Assembly: GCA_030762935.1 (NCBI GenBank)
Contig: CM060897.1
Span: 114,448,176-114,512,175, forward strand
Length of the DNA: 64,000 nt
Source of the DNA: Hymenopus coronatus
Taxonomy: Eukaryota > Arthropoda > Insecta > Mantodea > Hymenopodidae
Direction: 5' to 3'
Part shown: positions 58,943 through 64,000 of the stretch, piece by piece
Layout of the letters: each line of letters opens with the position of its first letter
Numbering within the stretch: position 1 is the stretch's first letter
Program-made: the position numbers and the translations under genes
Notes under the pieces: model-generated
Told to the model about the DNA's origin: nothing
What the model saw: only the letters and a program-made list of their open reading frames with translations
The model's database searches: none

Positions 58943-59174
58943 ATTTTTTGTTTGTTTTTTGTTGTTTTTGTTGTTTTTTGTTTTTTGTATGCTTAACTCC
59001 TTTAACATGATTGGTAATATCGATGAATGAAAATAGTGAAATGGTCTCTGGATCCATGGAGGTTAAAGTTACTCGATATTCGCCTTCTCAGGATAAGGGA
59101 AAACCCCGATAAAACCTAAGCAAGATTCGAACTCCCGACCTGTTGAATGTAGGCAGACACGCTACCACAACACT
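58943..59174 (-). mobile_element. tRNA-derived SINE (minus), same family as 9090-9324
   Basis: Minus strand has GTTGTGGTAGCGTGTCTGCC (A box) and GGGAGTTCGAATCTTGC (B box), then TATCGGGGTTTTCCCTTATC and CGAGTAACTTTAACCTCC. It ends GCATACAAAAAACAAAAAAC. Polarity and tail match the + copy at 9090. Confidence 0.9.
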
Positions 59175-59447
59175 ACTTTATTTAACTATTAAGCAGCTGT
59201 TAGTATTCTCCTGGCATACTATACAATTTCTGTTCACAATCTTCTTTCCTTTTATTTCTCACCTCTTTATATTCTGTCAAACAGTGAAAAGTATTGTTTT
59301 TCTCCCTGCATAAAATATAACGTTAAAATTTATTTACTCTCATTCCTTTTAAATGTAATGCTCTTGTTCTCATCAACGCTAATCCCTCCTTATCTTCTTT
59401 ATTGCATATATCTATACACTCCATCTATATATACACACCGACTTTTT
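59175..59447. other. Unassigned spacer
   Basis: T-rich, no recognisable feature. Confidence 0.4.
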
Positions 59448-60209
59448 ACTTTCTTTACACGTACTATGTACATAGTGTATAGAGAAGGTATTGAATTGCA
59501 CCCAAAAATTCGACACCAAGATTTTAACGGAAATATATGTTTTGAGACTCCCTGAATCAAAAAGAAACATTTTTAGAAAAATGTCCGTATGTGTGTCTGT
59601 CTGTGGGCAGCATAGCTCAAAAATGAAAATACCGTTAAAAACCAAACTTGGTATTTAAGTTTGGTATCTTCCAAGGATGCGACACGAAGATTTTCAAGAA
59701 AACCCCCCACCACAAACTTCCCTTTACATGGAAGAAATTTCGAAAATTTTGATTTTCTTAAAACTGGCTCTAACGATTTTGTTTAAAATGTCGTAAATTT
59801 AAGATATTTGCTTGACAAATAAAATGTATATCTGGAATTTTCTGAGAATAGCCTCAAAAGACTACTTTATTCTGGATGAATTTTACGGATTTTTGCATAA
59901 CTGCTAAACGGTAAGAGACGGACGAAACCTTACCACACAGAAAATGTAAAGCATATTAAAACACAGAATTTATGTTCTATACATTTTTTTCGTGGAGTTG
60001 ATCGTTTTTGAGATATCCCTTGTTTTTGTTTTCAGCTTGTCACATAGCAACCAATGATACTCCCTTTTCGCTTCTACTTACAAGGAAACAAGTAATAATA
60101 CTATTTCTGCTATTTTTTCTTGATTAGCATGAAGTAAATAGAAGCATACGTTTTTTAACAATAATATATTGCACAGATGTGAGAATGTCATGTGAATGGA
60201 ACACATCAG
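59448..60209 (+). repeat. TPR family copy, near full length
   Basis: ACTTTCTTTACACGTACTATG (well-preserved palindrome) to ACACATCAG. The 3' half lacks the segment between TTTTCAGCTTG and CACATAGC. Confidence 0.93.
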
Positions 60210-60221
60210 ATTATTTTTATT

Positions 60222-61899
60222 ACTTTCATTACACGCACTATTAATAGTGTATAGAGAAGTTATTGCATTCCACCCAAAAATTCGATACCGATATTTCATC
60301 GGAAATAGACGTTTTAGGGTCCCCTGTATCAAAAAAAAGAGGTATTTTCAGAAAAAGTTGTAAAGGTATATGTGTGTGTGTGTGTGTGTGTGTGTCCTTG
60401 AACACGATAACTCAAAAACGAAAAGTCGGTAAAATACCAGACTTGGTGTTTAAGTTCAGTATCTTCCAGGGATGCTGTCAGGATTTTGATTAAAAGACCA
60501 TAATTAAGTATATGTATAGGGCAAATAAAATGCATATTTTGAATTTTCAGTTATTAGCCTTTGAAAACCTGTTCATGAATGAATTGTGCTGAAATTTGTG
60601 TAACTGGCAAACCCTAAAAAATAGACAAAAACTTACTACACAAAAATCTGATGTGTTCCATTCACATGACTTTCTCTATCTCTCTATAACAAATTATTGT
60701 TAATAAGCTTATCTTTTATTTATTTCATGCTAATCGAGAAAAATTAGCAGAAATAGTCTTATTCCTTGCTTTATTATAAGTGCAAGCGAAATAAGGATGT
60801 ACCATAGGTTAAAGTGAAAGCCAAAAGCTGGTTGCTATGTGACTGATGTTCCTTTGTTTGTGTGAACAGGAGTTGACAAATTCCTGTATGAGAAGAGTAT
60901 AAGTTTTTCAAAGCTGAAACCAAGAAAAAGGAATATCTCAAAAACGATCAACTCAAAAAAAAATGTATATAACGTAAATTGTGTGTTTTAACGTGCTCTA
61001 CATGTTTTGTATGTTAAGTTTTTGTCCATCTCTTACGGTTTAGTCGTTAGGCAAAATTCATCCAGAATAAGGTAGTTTTCAGAGGCTTTTCCCAGAAAAT
61101 TCAAAATATAGATTTTATTTGTCAGGTAAATATCTTTAATATATGATATTTTAATCAAAATCGTTAGAGCCATTTTTTAGAAAATCAACATTTTCGACAA
61201 AAGTTCCACGTAAAGGGTAATTTGGGGTGGGGGGATTTTTCTCAAAATGTTCGTGTCGCATCCCTGGAAGATACTAAACTTAAATACCAAGTTTGGTATT
61301 TTACTGACTTTTCGTTTTTGAGTTATCGTGTTCACAGTCACACGGATACACGGACACACGGACACACGGACACACGGACACACACACACGGACCTTTTTG
61401 TGAACATGCTTTTTTTAGATAATGGGGACACTAAAACATATATTTCTGGTGAAATCTCGGTATCGAATTTTTTGTTGGAGTGCAATACCTTCTCTATTCA
61501 CTATGTACATTGTGCGTATAGAGAAAGTAAAAATTTAGATCACGTTAAAACACCATTTTTTGTCATATACGCTTTTTTCGTAGAGTTTACCATTTCTGAG
61601 ATACTCCTTGTTACTTGTTTCAGATTGAAAATACAATTTTCTCTCACGGAAACTTGTAAACTCGTGGCCCTTCATAGAAACGGATTTCAACCACATGGCA
61701 ATCAGCTTTAACATGAACGGACTATCATTTTGACCTAGTGTATTCCCTTATTATTCCTACTGCTTACAAGGAAGCAAGTAATTAAGACAATTTCTGCTGA
61801 TGTTTATCAAGATTATCATAAAATATATAGATTAGTAGGCTTTTTAACAATAATTTGTTACAGCGGTGTAGAGAAGATCATGTGAATTGAATATATTAG
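60222..61899 (+). repeat. TPR family copy carrying a nested opposite copy
   Basis: Left part 60222-60646 ends ACTACACAAAAA and the right part 61529-61899 resumes AAAAATTTAGATCACGTT. In other copies these two are adjacent (CACAAAAATGTAGATCACG). Ends TATTAG before a T-run. Confidence 0.92.
60647..61528 (-). repeat. TPR family copy, complete, nested insertion
   Basis: 882 bp, from TCTGATGTGTTCCATTCACA to GTATAGAGAAAGT. It sits between AAAAA (60642-60646) and AAAAATTT (61529-61536) inside another copy, so its ends are defined to within the A-run. Best reference copy of the family. Confidence 0.96.
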
Positions 61900-62280
61900 A
61901 TTTTTTTCTAGTTTTCCCCGTATTTCCTATTTCTCTATTTCGTCTATTCTGTTTCTCAGCGGCTTTCAGAACCCTTTTTCATTCTCTTCTTCCTTCTTCC
62001 ATATGTCTCCTATTCCTCCAAGATTTTCACTATTACAAAAGAAACATTTACAACGTCCTCCTAAGAACCACGTTAATTGCAACTTGTAGGAAAATAAATA
62101 AGCAAATTCATTCCTATCTTCTTCCAGGATTAGAACTGGCAGATTTAAAATATTTGATGTGTTTAAAAATTCTATAATGCCTTGGAGAATATTCGTTGGC
62201 ATAAGGTGGTATATTCGCAGAATAAAATACCTTTATTACGTAACATTGCATTTTTGTGAGATCTTGGCATTCTTAAGCAT
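61900..62280. other. Unassigned, pyrimidine-rich
   Basis: Open frames on both strands (96 + and 78 - codons) without recognisable motifs. The pyrimidine bias makes chance frames likely. Confidence 0.35.
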
Positions 62281-64000
62281 ACTTTCTCTACCCGTACTAT
62301 GTACATAGTGTATAGAGAAGCTATTGCATTCCACCCAAAAATTTGACACCGAGATTAAACTGGATACACACGTTTTAGAATCCCTGAATAAAAAAATAAA
62401 AAAAAAAAGCATTTTTAGAAAAATGTCCGTGTGTCTTTGTGTAAGTATGTGTGTGTGTGTCTGTGGGTATCATAGCTCAAAAACGAAAAGCCCGTTATAT
62501 ACCAAACTCTGTAATTAAGTTCAGTATGTTTCAAGCATACGATATGAATATTTTCAAGATAATCTTCCACACCAAAGTACCCTTAAATGGAAATATTTAC
62601 GAATATGTTGTTTTTCCTCAAAAATGACTAACTATATTGATTAAATGATCAAATATTAAAGCTATTTACATAAGAAATAAAATGGATATATTTAATTTTC
62701 TGGGAATAGCTTCCAAACACCTGTTCATTCTGGATGAATTTTGCGGAATTTTGATTAACTGGTAAACCGAAAGAGAAAGACAAAAACTTATTACACAAAA
62801 ATGTACTTCTGGTAAAAGCACACAATTTGTGTTATGGCCATTTTTACTTTCTCTACACGTACTATGTGCATATTGTATAGAGAAGGTATTGAATTTCACC
62901 TAAAAATTCGATCTCGAGATTTCACCGAAAATACATGTTTTGGGTCCCCTTGAATCAAAAAAAGCATTTTTACAAAAAGTTCCGTGTGTACGTGTGTGTG
63001 TGTGTTTGTGTGTCTGTGCACGTCATAGCTAAAAAATGAAAAGACCGTTGAATACCAAACTTGGTATTTAAGTCTGGTATTGGCAAGATTGCGATACGAA
63101 GATTTTCCCAACTACCCTTTACATGGCAAATTTATTAAAAAAATTTTATTTTTTCAGAAATGGCTGTAACGATTTTCATTAAAATCTCTTATATTTAAGA
63201 TATTTACATGCCAAATAAAGCGTATATCTTGAATTTCCTGGGAGTAGTCTCTAAAGACCTCTTTATTTGGATGATTTTTATTGAATTTTGCATAACTTGT
63301 AAACCGTAAGAGATAGACAAAGGCTTACGACACAAAAAATGGAGATCACGATAAAACACACAATTTATATCGTATACATGTTTATCGTGGAGTTGATAGT
63401 TTTTGAGATATTTCCTGTTGTTACTTTCAGCTTTAAAAACTTATACTTTTCTCACACAGGAATTTTTCAACTCCTACCCACACAAACAAAGGAACTTCAG
63501 TCACATAGCAACCACCTTTTGACTGTCACTTTAACCTTTGGTACCCCCTTATTTCGTTTCTACTTACAAGGAAGCAAGTAATAAGACCATTTTTGCTAAT
63601 TATATCTCGATTAGCATGAAGTAAATAGAAGCAAAAGCTTTTTAACAATAACTTGTTGCAGAGATGTAAAGAAAGTCATGTGAATGGAACTAACATTAGT
63701 TTTTTTTTTCATGGAGTTGACCGTTTTTGAGATATTTCTTGTTATTGGATACAATTTTAAAATAATTATAGTTTTCTCATGCAAGTACTTATCAACTTCT
63801 AGCCAGACAAATAACCGATTTCAATCCCGTAGTAGCCTCATTTTAAAAGATTTGACAGTCGGTTTAGCCTAGTGTATTTCTTTTTTCCCTTCTTCTTATA
63901 AGGAACTAAATAATAGGAACGTTCCTGCTAATGTTTATCTAAATTAGAATGAAGTAGATAGAAGTATAACCTTGTTAACAATCATTTATTACAGAGATGT
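62281..64000 (+). repeat. TPR family copy carrying a nested same-orientation copy
   Basis: Left part 62281-62845 (ACTTTCTCTACCCGTACT to GTTATGGCCATTTTT) and right part from 63700 (TTTTTTTTCATGGAGTTGACC) to the window edge. These parts are adjacent in other copies (ATTTTTTTCGTGGAG). Confidence 0.92.
62846..63699 (+). repeat. TPR family copy, complete, nested insertion
   Basis: 854 bp, ACTTTCTCTACACGTAC to AACATTAG, inserted in an internal T-run of the copy around it. With 60647-61528 it gives a second independent definition of the ends. Confidence 0.95.

Noticed and set aside
60647..61528. TPR as a canonical Helitron
   Set aside because: One end begins TC and the other has a hairpin, but no CTRR end and no clean A-T target. 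A Helentron-like origin remains possible and is given as a hypothesis only.
1..64000. Viral genes, CRISPR arrays, bacterial-type operons or riboswitches
   Set aside because: None seen on either strand. Tandem repeats here are microsatellites and a minisatellite without spacers.

Overview
The window reads as intergenic DNA of an insect genome: visibly AT-rich, full of decayed transposons, tRNA-derived SINEs and microsatellites, with no bacterial-style operon. The element mix (Jockey-like LINEs, several Tc1/mariner-IS630 families, many tRNA-headed SINEs sharing a body, long non-coding spacers) fits a large-genome insect such as a cockroach, termite or other polyneopteran. That placement is inference; no species can be named from this sequence alone.

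The dominant component is one dispersed, non-coding repeat family of about 0.8-0.95 kb, here called TPR (terminal-palindrome repeat). I count about 35 copies or fragments in both orientations. In the orientation called + here, a copy starts ACTTTCTCTACACG as part of an approximately 32-bp palindrome. It then carries AGGTATTG, an A-rich stretch, a variable (GT)n tract, a double hairpin around ACCAAACTTGGTAT and a long AT-rich body. It ends TGTAGAGAAAGTCATGTG...CACATCAG followed by a T-run. The first and last parts (ACTTTCTCTAC / GTAGAGAAAGT) are inverted repeats, and copies sit between T-runs. Exact nested copies (60647-61528 inside another copy; 62846-63699 inside another copy) define the ends.

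Region by region: 0-5 kb holds a TPR end, an AAT microsatellite, a mariner relic and two SINEs. 5-10 kb is a TPR cluster with SINEs, one having a clean 13-bp target duplication. 10-14.1 kb is a minus-strand Jockey-like LINE relic (ORF1, endonuclease, reverse transcriptase) interrupted by about 1.15 kb of unassigned sequence. 15-29 kb is mostly TPR copies with a second minus-strand LINE 3' end (20.3-21.65 kb), an internally deleted DDE transposon (21.93-22.70 kb) and SINEs. 30.09-31.42 kb is a nearly intact Tc1/mariner-like element with about 100-bp inverted repeats. 33.4-35.29 kb is a minisatellite of about 95 copies of a 20-bp unit that is open in all three forward frames. 36-40 kb has TPRs, a SINE and two tail-to-tail LINE fragments. 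40.7-45 kb is mostly unassigned, with two SINEs and a MITE-like inverted-repeat element. 45.4-46.6 kb on the minus strand is the one plausible cellular-type gene: a THAP-like first exon followed by two exons that splice in frame. 47-49 kb is TPR. 50.8-52.4 kb is a second Tc1/mariner-like element, and 56.1-56.9 kb is an internally deleted mariner. 53-64 kb is again dense TPR with two SINEs.

No intact transposase, reverse transcriptase or viral gene was found. The coding remnants are all pseudogenes apart from the THAP-like candidate and a few orphan ORFs.
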